This document shows positions 49,664 to 58,291 of a DNA stretch of 64,000 bases, one piece after another; within the stretch, counting starts at the first letter, position 1; each line of letters opens with the position of its first letter. Below the pieces are notes generated by a model. The model did not search any database, had not been told where the DNA came from, and worked only from the letters and a program-made list of their open reading frames with translations. Both the position numbers and the translations under genes were made by a program. Source of the DNA: an uncultured Bacteroidales bacterium (lineage in GTDB: Bacteria > Bacteroidota > Bacteroidia > Bacteroidales > UBA932); the NCBI GenBank assembly GCA_944322925.1, contig CALUQM010000003.1:48288-112287 (forward strand), read 5' to 3'.

Positions 49664-49691
49664 GTTCCGGAACCGTTAACCTTTCCGGAGC
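49664..49691. promoter_or_regulatory. Imperfect 28-bp palindrome, candidate second operator
   Basis: Centred between 49677 and 49678 on GTT|AAC. 12 of 14 positions are symmetric, with outer half-sites containing TTCCGG. It lies between the LacI-type gene and its predicted -7 element, so it would sit in the regulator leader. Confidence 0.45.
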
Positions 49692-49716
49692 GACCTGCTG
49701 CGTCTGAAGCGGCTTT

Positions 49717-49724
49717 CAAATATA
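49717..49724 (-). promoter_or_regulatory. Candidate -7 promoter element of the LacI-type gene
   Basis: Minus-strand TATATTTG, 98 nt upstream of the start codon. The -33 region overlaps the operator-like palindrome at 49731-49752. Confidence 0.45.
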
Positions 49725-49730
49725 CGATTT

Positions 49731-49752
49731 TTTCCGTTACCGAGCACGGAAA
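49731..49752. promoter_or_regulatory. Candidate LacI-family operator with central CG
   Basis: Perfect 7-bp arms TTTCCGT (49731-49737) and ACGGAAA (49746-49752) around an 8-nt centre whose midpoint is a CG step (49741/49742), the layout expected for LacI-family operators. It overlaps the -33 regions of both divergent promoters. Confidence 0.6.
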
Positions 49753-49766
49753 TGAAAAATTATTTC

Positions 49767-49774
49767 TATCTTTG
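49767..49774 (+). promoter_or_regulatory. Promoter -7 element of kdgK-eda-transporter operon
   Basis: TATCTTTG, exact TAnnTTTG match, 46 nt before kdgK. The -33 region has no TTG and is covered by the palindrome at 49731-49752, fitting a regulated promoter. Confidence 0.6.
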
Positions 49775-49820
49775 CACAGATTAGCACTAACGACTATCTA
49801 ACATTCAAAATTATATAAAA

Positions 49821-50861
49821 ATGCCTAAAGTTATTACATTCGGCGAGATTATGCTCAGGCTTTCCACTCCTGGATATCTGAGATTTTCTCAGGCCAGGGA
49901 ATTTGCAGCCACATTCGGTGGCGGGGAAGCAAATGTAGCGGTATCTCTTGCCAATTACGGGATAGAGACCGAGTTCGTGACACGTTTTCCGAAGAACGAC
50001 ATAGCGGCAAGCTGCATAAAGGACCTGCACGGCTACGGTGTAGGAACAAGGCACTGCGTCTTCGGCGGTGACAGACTCGGAATATATTTTCTGGAGACAG
50101 GAGCCGTCGCCCGCCCGAGCAAGGTGGTCTATGACAGGGCGCATTCGTCCATTGCAGAGATCGAGAAAGGCATGATCGACTGGGAAAAGGTCTTCGAAGG
50201 AGCCGACTGGTTCCACTGGACAGGCATCACCCCGGCAATCAGCCAGGGAGCCGCCGATGTATGTCTTGAAGCCATCAAGGCTGCGAACAGACTCGGAGTG
50301 ACCGTCTCATGCGACCTCAACTACAGAAAGAATCTCTGGAAATACGGCAAGACCGCATCCGAAGTAATGCCCGCCCTCGTGGAAGGCTGCGATGTCATCC
50401 TCGGCAATGAAGAAGATGCGGAAAAAGTGTTCGGCATCAAACCGGAAGGCTTCGACGTGACTGCAACCAAAGGCGAAGTGAATGCGGCCGAATTCGAAAG
50501 CGTATGCAGGCAGCTCATGGCAAGGTTCCCTCGTGCGAAAAAAATAATAGTGACCCTCCGCGGCTCGATCAATGCGAACCACAACACCTGGGGAGGCGTG
50601 CTTTATGACGGGAAGAAACTCTACCAGTCTCCGAGATATGACATCACCCACATTGTCGACCGCGTCGGCGGAGGCGACTCATTCATGGGCGGTCTCATTT
50701 ACGGTCTTCTCACATACAGGGACGACGACCAGAAAGCTCTCAATTTCGCCGTTGCGGCATCATGTCTCAAGCATACGATTTTCGGAGACTACAACCAGGT
50801 GACCGTGGCCGAAGTGGAAAATCTCATGAAAGGGGACGGTTCCGGCAGGGTTTCCAGATAA
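49821..50861 (+). CDS. kdgK: 2-keto-3-deoxygluconate kinase (PfkB family)
   Basis: A 346 aa PfkB/ribokinase-fold sugar kinase. Substrate-side motif [16 protein letters not shown] (about 32-47) and the ATP/anion-hole motif [13 protein letters not shown] with catalytic base D286. It phosphorylates 2-keto-3-deoxygluconate to KDPG, the last step but one of hexuronate catabolism. The KDG assignment rests on the next gene being KDPG aldolase and the third being a hexuronate-type transporter; another keto-sugar is possible. First gene of the operon, 23 nt before eda. Confidence 0.9.
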   Translation: MPKVITFGEIMLRLSTPGYLRFSQAREFAATFGGGEANVAVSLANYGIETEFVTRFPKNDIAASCIKDLHGYGVGTRHCVFGGDRLGIYFLETGAVARPSKVVYDRAHSSIAEIEKGMIDWEKVFEGADWFHWTGITPAISQGAADVCLEAIKAANRLGVTVSCDLNYRKNLWKYGKTASEVMPALVEGCDVILGNEEDAEKVFGIKPEGFDVTATKGEVNAAEFESVCRQLMARFPRAKKIIVTLRGSINANHNTWGGVLYDGKKLYQSPRYDITHIVDRVGGGDSFMGGLIYGLLTYRDDDQKALNFAVAASCLKHTIFGDYNQVTVAEVENLMKGDGSGRVSR

Positions 50862-50884
50862 AATATATTAATAGGTGTATCATT

Positions 50885-51556
50885 ATGGCAAAATACAGCA
50901 AACTCGAAGTTCTTGCGGCAGTAAAGGAGACAGGCATGGTGCCTGTTTTCTACAATGCCGATCCTGAAATATCCAAAAATGTAGTCAGGGCCTGCTATGA
51001 AGGCGGCGTCAGGGCATTCGAATTTACGAACCGCGGGGATTTCGCCCAGGAAGTGTTCGGAGAACTCGTAAAATATGCCAACAGCGAACTTCCAGGAATG
51101 ATTCTCGGAGTAGGTTCCGTCGTGGACCCTGCTACGGCAGCCCTCTATATCCAGCTCGGAGCCAATTTCGTGGTGGGGCCTCTGTTCAATCCTGAAATAG
51201 CCCCGATATGCAACCGCAGACTTATCCCTTACTGCCCCGGATGCGGCACGGTGTCGGAAATAGGCAAGGCTCAGGAACTCGGATGCGACCTGTGCAAGGT
51301 CTTCCCGGGAGACGTGCTCGGTCCGGCCTTCGTCAAGGGGCTGCGTGCACCGATGCCATGGAGCCAGATCATGGTGACGGGAGGCGTCAAGCCGGTGAAG
51401 GAAAATCTCGAAGGCTGGTTCAAGGCCGGAGTGACCTGCGTGGGTATGGGAAGCAATCTTTTCCCCAAGGACGTAATCGCAGCAAAGGACTGGGGCAGGA
51501 TTACAGAACTGTGCCGGGATGCGCTCGGAATAATCAAGGAAGTTAGAGGAAAATAA
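50885..51556 (+). CDS. eda: 2-dehydro-3-deoxy-phosphogluconate (KDPG) / 4-hydroxy-2-oxoglutarate aldolase
   Basis: A 223 aa class I aldolase that splits KDPG into pyruvate and glyceraldehyde-3-phosphate. The active site is visible: FEFTNR (E46, R50), [16 protein letters not shown] and the Schiff-base lysine K138 in LCKVFPGDV. The length fits the family. The open frame reaches back to 50762 inside kdgK, but the ATG at 50885 starts the conserved sequence. It is 14 nt before the transporter gene. Confidence 0.95.
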   Translation: MAKYSKLEVLAAVKETGMVPVFYNADPEISKNVVRACYEGGVRAFEFTNRGDFAQEVFGELVKYANSELPGMILGVGSVVDPATAALYIQLGANFVVGPLFNPEIAPICNRRLIPYCPGCGTVSEIGKAQELGCDLCKVFPGDVLGPAFVKGLRAPMPWSQIMVTGGVKPVKENLEGWFKAGVTCVGMGSNLFPKDVIAAKDWGRITELCRDALGIIKEVRGK

Positions 51557-51570
51557 TATTTATACACATA

Positions 51571-53055
51571 ATGGGACAAACAACGACTAAAAAACTGATG
51601 ACCAACTGGAGATGGTGGATGGTAGTGCTTCTTTTCGTAGCCACCACGGTCAACTATCTCGACAGGCAGGTGCTCTCGCTGACCTGGAAAGACTTTATCG
51701 CTCCTGAATTCCACTGGACGGACGATCATTACGGTACGATTACGGCGATATTCTCTCTCGTATATGCCGTCTGCATGCTGTTCGCCGGAAAATTCGTGGA
51801 CTGGATGGGTACAAAGAAAGGTTATCTCTGGTCCATAGGGATATGGTCTACCGGAGCCTGTCTCCATGCCATCTGCGGCTGGCTTACCGTGCATATAGAA
51901 GGCTATGACAATGCTGCGGCCATGACAGCAGTCCAGGCCGGCACCGACGCGGCTTTGATGATAGCGTCCACAAGCGTGTGGCTCTTCATAGCGGCAAGAT
52001 GCGTGCTTGCTCTCGGAGAGGCGGGCAACTTCCCTGCAGCCATCAAGGTGACTGCGGAGTATTTCCCTAAGAAAGACAGGGCATTCGCCACTTCGATCTT
52101 CAATTCCGGAGCATCTATCGGAGCCCTCATCGCTCCGGCTTCGATTCCGCTTCTCGCCCAGTATTTCAAGGATCAGGGAATCGGCGGCGGCTGGGAGATG
52201 GCATTCGTCATCATCGGTGCCCTCGGATATATCTGGATGGGATTCTGGGTGTTCATGTACAACAAGCCTGAAAAGTCGAAATTCGTAAACAAGGCGGAAC
52301 TCGAATATATCAACCAGGACTACACCGAGGAGGAAAATGCCGTTGCGGCAAAGGCAGACGAGGGAAAGAAAGAAAAGACGATTTCTCTCTGGAAATGCTT
52401 TACATACAGACAGACATGGTCATTCATCGTCGGAAAATTCTTCACCGACGGAGTATGGTGGTTCTACCTGTTCTGGGCTCCGGCCTACTTCTCCGACCAG
52501 TACGGCTACGCCTCGAGTTCGACAATGGGCGTTCTCCTTATCACCGCACTTTATGCAATTGTAACCGTGCTCTCGATATTCGGAGGCTACCTGCCAAAAC
52601 TGTTCGTTGAAAAGAAAGGCATGAACCCGTACAACGGGCGTATGCTGGCAATGCTTATTTTCGCTTTCCTGCCGCTGCCTGCCCTTCTGGCGCAAAGCGC
52701 GGGACAACTGTCAGTATGGTGGCCTGCAATCATCATAGGTCTGGCGGGAGCAGGACATCAGGCATGGTCGGCCAACCTGTTCTCGACTATCGGCGACATG
52801 TTCCCGAAATCGGCAATCTCCACCATCACCGGTATCGGCGGAATGGCCGGAGGTATCGGCTCCTTCTTCATACAGAAAGGCGCCGGAGCACTGTTCACAT
52901 ATTCGGAAGAAGCCGGTTCCGCATTCCAGTTCCTCGGATTCGAGGGAAAACCTGCCGGATACATGATCGTATTCTGCGGCTGCGCCGTTGCCTACCTTAT
53001 CGCCTGGACTATAATGAAAGCCCTTGTACCGCGCTACAAGAAGATCGAGGCTTGA
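51571..53055 (+). CDS. MFS hexuronate-type transporter (anion:cation symporter family)
   Basis: A 494 aa inner-membrane permease with 12 predicted segments. The N-terminal WRWWMVVLLFVATTVNYLDR is a signature of the ACS family that includes ExuT and other sugar-acid carriers, and ALGEAGNFPAAIKVTAEYFP is the conserved loop/TM4 segment. A charged cytoplasmic stretch near 245-265 (EENAVAAKADEGKKEKT) separates the halves. With kdgK and eda in front, hexuronate or a related aldonate is the likely cargo. Last gene of the operon, followed by a hairpin. Confidence 0.92.
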   Translation: MGQTTTKKLMTNWRWWMVVLLFVATTVNYLDRQVLSLTWKDFIAPEFHWTDDHYGTITAIFSLVYAVCMLFAGKFVDWMGTKKGYLWSIGIWSTGACLHAICGWLTVHIEGYDNAAAMTAVQAGTDAALMIASTSVWLFIAARCVLALGEAGNFPAAIKVTAEYFPKKDRAFATSIFNSGASIGALIAPASIPLLAQYFKDQGIGGGWEMAFVIIGALGYIWMGFWVFMYNKPEKSKFVNKAELEYINQDYTEEENAVAAKADEGKKEKTISLWKCFTYRQTWSFIVGKFFTDGVWWFYLFWAPAYFSDQYGYASSSTMGVLLITALYAIVTVLSIFGGYLPKLFVEKKGMNPYNGRMLAMLIFAFLPLPALLAQSAGQLSVWWPAIIIGLAGAGHQAWSANLFSTIGDMFPKSAISTITGIGGMAGGIGSFFIQKGAGALFTYSEEAGSAFQFLGFEGKPAGYMIVFCGCAVAYLIAWTIMKALVPRYKKIEA

Positions 53056-53108
53056 CATTCAATACCAAATCCTTAATACATCAGATCCGGAATCAGATCC
53101 GGGAAAAA

Positions 53109-53141
53109 GAGGGTGGCCAGAAATGTATTTTGGCCACCCTC
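53109..53141 (+). terminator. Hairpin after the hexuronate operon
   Basis: Perfect 10-bp stem GAGGGTGGCC (53109-53118) with GGCCACCCTC (53132-53141) and a 13-nt loop. It lacks a clear T run on the + strand, but position and stability fit a terminator. Just before it, TCAGATCCGG occurs twice in tandem (53081-53090, 53093-53102). Confidence 0.6.
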
Positions 53142-53194
53142 AAACGTCTTTCTTCGAAAGACTATACCTCTTTTTTTGCCTGCCGCATGACAAT

Positions 53195-53226
53195 TTGGCA
53201 GTGATTGTACGGTGGCAGATAATTTG
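53195..53226 (+). promoter_or_regulatory. Weak promoter-like sequence upstream of grpE
   Basis: TTG at 53195-53197 and TAATTTG at 53220-53226, one base short of the TAnnTTTG consensus and with a 22-nt spacer. No CIRCE-type heat-shock palindrome was seen. Confidence 0.3.
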
Positions 53227-53271
53227 TAACTCCGCTGGAGTCGTATTATACCCGAACAAGAAAAAAAAGAA

Positions 53272-53886
53272 ATGAAAGATATGTCACAGGAACAGAAAAA
53301 AACACAGGAAAAGGAACTTGAAACCGAGGTTCAGGCTACTCCGGAGGCGGAAAACGAGAGCAGGGAAGAGTCTTCGGCACAGAAGCATGAATCGAAAAAA
53401 GACAAAAAGGAAAAGAGCAGAATCGAAGCTCTTGAAAAGGAAGTCAGGGAACTGACTGACAAAATTGCAAAGGAAAAGGACGATTATATAAGACTGATGG
53501 CAGAGTTCGACAACTTCCGCAGAAGGACCTCGCAGGAAAAGCTCGATCTCGTGAGTGTCGCTGCCGAAGAGACCATCAAGGGACTTCTGCCAGTACTCGA
53601 TGACTGCGAAAGGGCCATGGAAGCATTGGCCAAATCCGAAGACAGCCAGGCTGCCAAAGAGGGTACGGAACTGATTTACAACAAGCTGACAGGATACCTG
53701 CAGTCCAAGGGGCTGAACCGCATCGAGGCCAAGGGGACGGAATTCGACACCGATCTCCATGAAGCCGTGGCCCAGTTCCCGGTACAGGAGGAAGAGATGA
53801 AAGGCAAGGTTTACGATGTCGTCCAGACAGGCTACACATTGAACGGCAAGGTAGTACGCTTTGCAAAAGTCGTTGTCGGCATCTAA
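53272..53886 (+). CDS. grpE: Nucleotide exchange factor GrpE
   Basis: A 204 aa co-chaperone that releases ADP from DnaK. An unstructured, very charged N terminus (about 1-50) is followed by the long coiled coil (EALEKEVRELTDKIAKEKDD, then DYIRLMAEFDNFRRRTSQEK) and the C-terminal beta domain with VLDDCERAMEAL, GTEFDTDLHEAVAQ and YTLNGKVVRFAKVVVG. An ATG 9 nt downstream (53281) is an alternative start. It is followed 25 nt later by dnaJ in the same operon. Confidence 0.96.
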   Translation: MKDMSQEQKKTQEKELETEVQATPEAENESREESSAQKHESKKDKKEKSRIEALEKEVRELTDKIAKEKDDYIRLMAEFDNFRRRTSQEKLDLVSVAAEETIKGLLPVLDDCERAMEALAKSEDSQAAKEGTELIYNKLTGYLQSKGLNRIEAKGTEFDTDLHEAVAQFPVQEEEMKGKVYDVVQTGYTLNGKVVRFAKVVVGI

Positions 53887-53911
53887 TCTGAGAAGGAGGA
53901 GGTGAAACATT

Positions 53912-55078
53912 ATGGCTGAAAAAAGGGATTATTACGAAGTGCTCGGAGTCAGCAGGAATGCCACTGACGAAGAAATAAAGAAGGCTTACAGAAAGAAAGC
54001 CATCCAGTACCATCCCGACAAGAATCCGGGCAACAAGGAAGCCGAGGAAAAATTCAAGGAGGCGGCTGAGGCATACGACGTCCTTAGCAACAAGGAAAAG
54101 AGGGCCAAATACGACCAGTTCGGGCACGCAGGTCTGGACGGTCAGGCAGGACCTGACTTCAGCGGAGGCTTCGGGAACCTGAACGACATTCTCAGGGACT
54201 TGTTCGGAGGCGGCTTCAGCGGAGGTTTCGGAAGTTTCGGAGGCTTCGGAGGTTTCGGAGGCGAAAACCAGAGACAGGGCGAAAGGGTGTACAAGGGCAG
54301 AGATATCCGCGTAAGGGTAAGGCTCACCCTCGATGAAATAGCAAGGGGCGTCGAAAAGGACATCCAGATAGAAAGAAATGTACCTTGTCCCGACTGCAAC
54401 GGCAAAGGGGCAAAAAACAGTTCGGACATAAAGGTCTGCCCGTCATGCAAGGGCACCGGCCAGATCAGACGGGTCGTCAACAGCTTTTTCGGACAGTCAG
54501 TCACTTATTCTACATGCCAGCAGTGCAACGGTGAGGGAAAAATCATTTCCAATCCATGCCGCAGCTGCGGAGGTACCGGACTCGTGCGCAAGAAAGAAAC
54601 CGTCAGAGTCAAGATACCTGCAGGAGTGGAAGACGGAATGCAGCTCACGATGCGCGGTCAGGGACATTGCGCCAAAAACAACGGAATCAACGGAGATCTG
54701 CTGATTGTCATAAATGAGGAAGAGCATCCGGATATAAAGAGAGAGGGCAGCAACCTCATGTACACCAAGATCATATCCGTGTCCCAGGCGATTCTCGGCG
54801 CGACAGTGGAAGTCCCTTGCCTGGACGGAAAATACAATGTCAAGGTAGATCCCGGCACCCAGTCCGGAACAGTGATAAGACTCAAGGGGAAAGGCCTTCC
54901 CAATATCAACAGCTACGGTAACGGGGACATGTACGTCAAGTTCATCGTATGGATTCCGAAAAAGATCAGCAGGGACGAAAAGGAGATGATGGAAAAACTC
55001 GGCGCGAGCGCAAACTTCAAACCGGATCCATCCAAGGAAGACAAGAGTTTCTTCGACAGACTGAGAGACATGTTTTAA
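53912..55078 (+). CDS. dnaJ: Chaperone protein DnaJ
   Basis: A 388 aa type I J-protein, DnaK co-chaperone. J domain (about 4-70) with YHPDKNPG, Gly/Phe-rich linker (about 80-125), zinc-binding domain with all four CxxCxGxG repeats ([32 protein letters not shown]), then two C-terminal peptide-binding domains. It has a strong Shine-Dalgarno (AAGGAGGAGGT) 8 nt before the ATG, notable because most genes here lack one. Confidence 0.98.
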   Translation: MAEKRDYYEVLGVSRNATDEEIKKAYRKKAIQYHPDKNPGNKEAEEKFKEAAEAYDVLSNKEKRAKYDQFGHAGLDGQAGPDFSGGFGNLNDILRDLFGGGFSGGFGSFGGFGGFGGENQRQGERVYKGRDIRVRVRLTLDEIARGVEKDIQIERNVPCPDCNGKGAKNSSDIKVCPSCKGTGQIRRVVNSFFGQSVTYSTCQQCNGEGKIISNPCRSCGGTGLVRKKETVRVKIPAGVEDGMQLTMRGQGHCAKNNGINGDLLIVINEEEHPDIKREGSNLMYTKIISVSQAILGATVEVPCLDGKYNVKVDPGTQSGTVIRLKGKGLPNINSYGNGDMYVKFIVWIPKKISRDEKEMMEKLGASANFKPDPSKEDKSFFDRLRDMF

Positions 55079-55096
55079 ATGTTTTTTCAAAAAAAT

Positions 55097-55126
55097 TTGT
55101 CAAGTAAAAAATAATTTGTACTTTTG
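55097..55126 (+). promoter_or_regulatory. Promoter of rplS
   Basis: TTG (55097-55099), 19-nt spacer, TACTTTTG (55119-55126). Consensus match. Predicted start near 55131, giving a leader of about 70 nt. Confidence 0.8.
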
Positions 55127-55201
55127 CAGTCCCAAAATCAAAGCAACCTCTTACGCGGACAGACAGAATTGACGTAACGTTGCCATTAAAACATTAAAGC
55201 G

Positions 55202-55582
55202 ATGGATTTGATTAAAGTTGTAGAGCAGGCTTTTGCCAACGAGAAAGTAGCTTCATATCCCAAGTTCAAGGCAGGCGACACTATCACTGTCACTTACAGG
55301 ATCAAGGAAGGCGACAAGGAAAGACTCCAGAAATTCAGAGGAGTAGTCATCCAGATCAAGGGTGCGTCTCCGGCTACCAAGACTTTTACCGTAAGAAAGA
55401 TATCGAGCGGAATAGGTGTCGAGAGAATTTTCCCGTTCGCATCTCCGTTTATCGACTCGATAGAGCTTAACAAGATCGGTAAGGTACGCAGGGCAAGGAT
55501 CTTCTATCTGAGAGAACTTTCAGGCAAGAAAGCCAGAATCAAGGAGAAAAAACTCGCTATCCTCAAAGAGGAAAACGCATAA
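55202..55582 (+). CDS. rplS: 50S ribosomal protein L19
   Basis: A 126 aa protein with the L19 core: [60 protein letters not shown] and [20 protein letters not shown]. It sits at the 30S-50S interface. Single ribosomal gene with its own promoter; a tRNA-Arg gene follows 20 nt after the stop and shares the terminator at 55685-55713. Confidence 0.98.
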   Translation: MDLIKVVEQAFANEKVASYPKFKAGDTITVTYRIKEGDKERLQKFRGVVIQIKGASPATKTFTVRKISSGIGVERIFPFASPFIDSIELNKIGKVRRARIFYLRELSGKKARIKEKKLAILKEENA

Positions 55583-55602
55583 CACGGGCATAGTCCCTTT
55601 TC

Positions 55603-55676
55603 GGCCCCATAGCTCAACTGAATAGAGCATTTGACTACGGATCAAAAGGTTACAGGTTTGAATCCTGTTGGGGTCA
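55603..55676 (+). tRNA. tRNA-Arg (anticodon ACG)
   Basis: A 74-nt cloverleaf: acceptor GGCCCCA/TGGGGTC, D stem GCTC/GAGC, anticodon stem TTTGA/TCAAA with loop CTACGGA (anticodon ACG, reads CGN after A-to-I editing), T stem ACAGG/CCTGT with loop TTTGAAT, discriminator A676. The 3' CCA is not encoded. Confidence 0.95.
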
Positions 55677-55684
55677 CGAAACAG

Positions 55685-55713
55685 CGTTCTGATTTTCAGA
55701 ACGTTGTTTTTTT
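55685..55713 (+). terminator. Rho-independent terminator after rplS / tRNA-Arg
   Basis: Stem CGTTCTGA (55685-55692) with TCAGAACG (55696-55703), 3-nt loop, followed by TTGTTTTTTT. A strong intrinsic terminator. Confidence 0.85.
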
Positions 55714-55718
55714 ATGTA

Positions 55719-55810
55719 CGCTCGGCACGAGCGTGGTCTAACGGGTGCAAGTCCCGTCACTCCCTGAAAAATTCACGAGGCAATCACATCGCTGTGACCG
55801 CCCCGCTACT
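55719..55810 (+). other. Structured intergenic element of unknown identity
   Basis: Hairpins in a row: CGCTCG/CGAGCG (55719-55733), ACGGG/CCCGT with 7-nt loop TGCAAGT (55741-55757), and TCACA/TGTGA (55784-55797). GTCAC (55756-55760) can also pair with GTGAC (55794-55798). GGTGCAAGTCC (55744-55754) and CCCGCTACT (55802-55810) recall the conserved core of cobalamin riboswitches, while the middle hairpin also resembles a tRNA T arm. No + strand gene follows, so it may be a remnant. Confidence 0.35.
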
Positions 55811-55860
55811 TAACCTAAACTTAAACTATGAAAAACTTCGGAGACAAATATAAGGGTTTT

Positions 55861-58218
55861 TCACTTTCCGTCAATACCCACGATGCGTATTTTTGCATAA
55901 TTCAGCATAAGAATCTTCTCTCCGAAATCATCGAACATTATTCTTGCCTTTCTGTCCGAGACGCCTCCGGTAATCTCCCTGATCTGGCCGAAACCGAACC
56001 TGTTGTGTTCAATTCTCTGGCCGGCTGCAAGCTGCATGATCGGAGAAGGTTCGAAATCATAATCCGAACTCCGGGGTTTCACCACCTGAAGAGGTTTGCG
56101 GAACGGCGTCACCCCTGAATGCCTGACATCCCTCTCACGGCGGAACTGTCCCCTGCCCTCTTCGGCCGGCTGCCCTGATTCGATCGGATTCAGGATATAA
56201 CTCCTGTCGATTTCGCGGATAAAACGGCTCGGATAATTCGATTCGTGCTTGCCGTTCCTCATCCTCGTAGCCGCAAAGGTAAGCCACAGGGCCTTTTTCG
56301 CCCTTGTCATGGCCACATAGAAAAGACGTCTTTCCTCTTCGATATCGCTTTCGGAAGCGAGGAAACCGCCTGACGGGAAAAGATTTTCCTCCATCCCGGT
56401 GACAAAGACATAAGGGAATTCGAGCCCTTTCGAAGAATGCACTGTCATAAGGGTGATCTTATTGTCGGAATCTTCGTCATCATCGATATCCACGGCGCTC
56501 AGAAGCGATACATTTTCCAGGAAATCCCCGAGAGTCACGACAGGAAGGTCGGCAGACCCGATTTCGATGTCATCAGAGGCGGAATCGACTATCATTTCTT
56601 CGAAATACTCGTTCTTCTTCTCTTCCGAATAAGTCTTCACGCTGTTCAGCAATTCCTCGATATTCGCCACCTTGGAAAGGCCTTCTATGCTGTTGTCTTC
56701 CTTGTAAAGTCCGAGGATACCGGACTCGACGGCGATGGATACTGCAAGATCACCTGCTTCTTCTTTCACCGCCCTCGATGCGAAACCGGCAATCATGCGG
56801 CAGAACGCAGCGAGTCTGTCGGCCGCAGCCGCTTTCAGCCCGCAATTCGCGAGATCTTCCGAAAAGACGGTCCTGAACAGCGAAGTCTTCCTGTCGGCCG
56901 CAGCCGCCGTGAGGACGGCCAAAGTGGTATTCCCTATCCCTCTTGCAGGCTTGTTCACTATTCTTTTGAATGATTCGTCATCGTCGATGTTGACGGCCAG
57001 TTTGAAATACGCCATCACATCCTTCACTTCCATTCTGTCGAAGAATGAATTTCCTGAATATATCCTGTACGGAAGATTTCTTCTCCGCAGGGCTTCCTCC
57101 AGCGCACGCGACTGGGAGTTTGTCCTGTAAAGGACCGCAAAATCCCTGTATGACGCAGAATCGGTATGGATTCTGGAAAGTATTTCCGAAGACACGAGCA
57201 GGGCTTCTTCCTGCTCCGTATATGCGCTGACCAGCTTTATCTTGTCTCCTGTCTCCCCTCCCGACCAGCATTTTTTCGGGATCCTGGCCGAGTTTCTGGC
57301 AATGAGGGAATTGGCAGCGTCTACGATGGTTTTCGTGGAACGGTAATTCTGTTCGAGCCTGAAAATCCGGCACTCGGGGTAATCCTTGCGGAAATTCAGG
57401 ATATTCTCTATCTTGGCTCCGCGGAAAGCATATATGGACTGGGAATCGTCACCTACGACACATATATTGTGATGGGCAGAACCCAGTCTTTTCAATATCA
57501 GGTACTGGGAAAGGTTCGTATCCTGGTACTCGTCCACGAGTATGAACATGAACCGCCCTGAAATGGCTTCAAGGGCCTCGGGACAGTCTCTCAACAGGAT
57601 ATTCATGTTCAGGAGGATGTCATCGAAGTCCATGACATTGGACTGGCGGCATTTTTCCGCATACAGCCGGTAGACGAGATAAAGTTTAGGCTTTTTCGCG
57701 GCCGCGTCATTCTGGATTGCCTGGGAATTCCTCGAGTAGACTTCGGCCGTGGTGAGATTGTTCTTGGCCATAGAAATGCGGCTGAGGACATCTTTCGGCT
57801 TGTAGACCTTCTCGTCGAGCTGAAGTTCCTTCAGGCAGGTCCTTATGGCGCTTACGGAATCGCCGGTATCGTAAATGGTAAAATCTTTCCTGTATCCGAG
57901 TTTTTCGGCAAATTCCCGGAGGAACCGGATGAAAACCGAGTGGAAAGTCCCCATATACAGTTTTCTCGCGGCTTTCTCCCCTACCATCGACGCTATCCTC
58001 TCCTTCATCTCGGATGCCGCCTTTTTCGTGAATGTCAGGGCGAGGACCTTCTCCGGAGGACAGCCTTTGGACAATATGTTGGCAATTCTGCTCGTCAGCA
58101 CCCTCGTCTTTCCCGACCCGGCTCCGGCAACTATCAGCACAGGTCCGTCTACACAGGCTACAGCCTTCTTCTGCTCATCGTTAAGCCCCTCGAAAATCGC
58201 ACTCATTTTGTTTTCCAT
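55861..58218 (-). CDS. UvrD/PcrA-type ATP-dependent 3'-5' DNA helicase
   Basis: A 785 aa superfamily 1A helicase. Motifs in order: Q motif GLNDEQKKAV, Walker A VAGAGSGKTRVLT (from about 31), motif Ia LALTFTKKAASEM, motif II DEYQDTNLSQY, motif III VGDDSQSIYAFRGA, motif IV RLEQNYRSTKTI, motif V TVHSSKGLEFPYVFV and motif VI EERRLFYVAMTRAK. The C-terminal tail ends with the PcrA-type domain (GQRIEHNRFGFGQI). It unwinds DNA in repair and replication restart. It is divergent from nqrA with a 73-bp intergenic region. Confidence 0.95.
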   Translation of the reverse strand: MENKMSAIFEGLNDEQKKAVACVDGPVLIVAGAGSGKTRVLTSRIANILSKGCPPEKVLALTFTKKAASEMKERIASMVGEKAARKLYMGTFHSVFIRFLREFAEKLGYRKDFTIYDTGDSVSAIRTCLKELQLDEKVYKPKDVLSRISMAKNNLTTAEVYSRNSQAIQNDAAAKKPKLYLVYRLYAEKCRQSNVMDFDDILLNMNILLRDCPEALEAISGRFMFILVDEYQDTNLSQYLILKRLGSAHHNICVVGDDSQSIYAFRGAKIENILNFRKDYPECRIFRLEQNYRSTKTIVDAANSLIARNSARIPKKCWSGGETGDKIKLVSAYTEQEEALLVSSEILSRIHTDSASYRDFAVLYRTNSQSRALEEALRRRNLPYRIYSGNSFFDRMEVKDVMAYFKLAVNIDDDESFKRIVNKPARGIGNTTLAVLTAAAADRKTSLFRTVFSEDLANCGLKAAAADRLAAFCRMIAGFASRAVKEEAGDLAVSIAVESGILGLYKEDNSIEGLSKVANIEELLNSVKTYSEEKKNEYFEEMIVDSASDDIEIGSADLPVVTLGDFLENVSLLSAVDIDDDEDSDNKITLMTVHSSKGLEFPYVFVTGMEENLFPSGGFLASESDIEEERRLFYVAMTRAKKALWLTFAATRMRNGKHESNYPSRFIREIDRSYILNPIESGQPAEEGRGQFRRERDVRHSGVTPFRKPLQVVKPRSSDYDFEPSPIMQLAAGQRIEHNRFGFGQIREITGGVSDRKARIMFDDFGEKILMLNYAKIRIVGIDGK

Positions 58219-58225
58219 AATGTCG

Positions 58226-58253
58226 CGAAATTACGAAAATTTTAATATATTCG
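58226..58253. promoter_or_regulatory. AT-rich divergent promoter region with imperfect palindrome
   Basis: Between the helicase and nqrA starts lies CGAAAATTTT|AATATATTCG (58234-58253), 8 of 10 positions symmetric. It includes TATATTCG (+ strand, 58246-58253); the minus strand has TAATTTCG (58226-58233). Both are one base off the TAnnTTTG consensus. No good -33 element is visible. Confidence 0.3.
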
Positions 58254-58291
58254 CGGCGGTTTTCAGAAAATACGCAAAAACGGTTAAAATA

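Noticed and set aside
50762-50884. Upstream extension of the eda frame
   Set aside because: Out of frame inside kdgK; aldolase sequence begins MAKYSK at 50885.
53081-53102. Tandem 10-bp repeat TCAGATCCGG as a CRISPR or mobile-element mark
   Set aside because: Only two copies 2 nt apart, just before a hairpin; no array, spacers or target-site duplication.
55719-55810. Group II intron fragment
   Set aside because: The GTGCAAGTC hairpin loosely recalls intron domain I, but there is no reverse transcriptase, no domain V-like hairpin and no boundary motif; kept only as an unidentified structured element.
57875-58291. Upstream extension of the nqrA frame
   Set aside because: Antisense to the helicase gene; NqrA homology begins at 58292.
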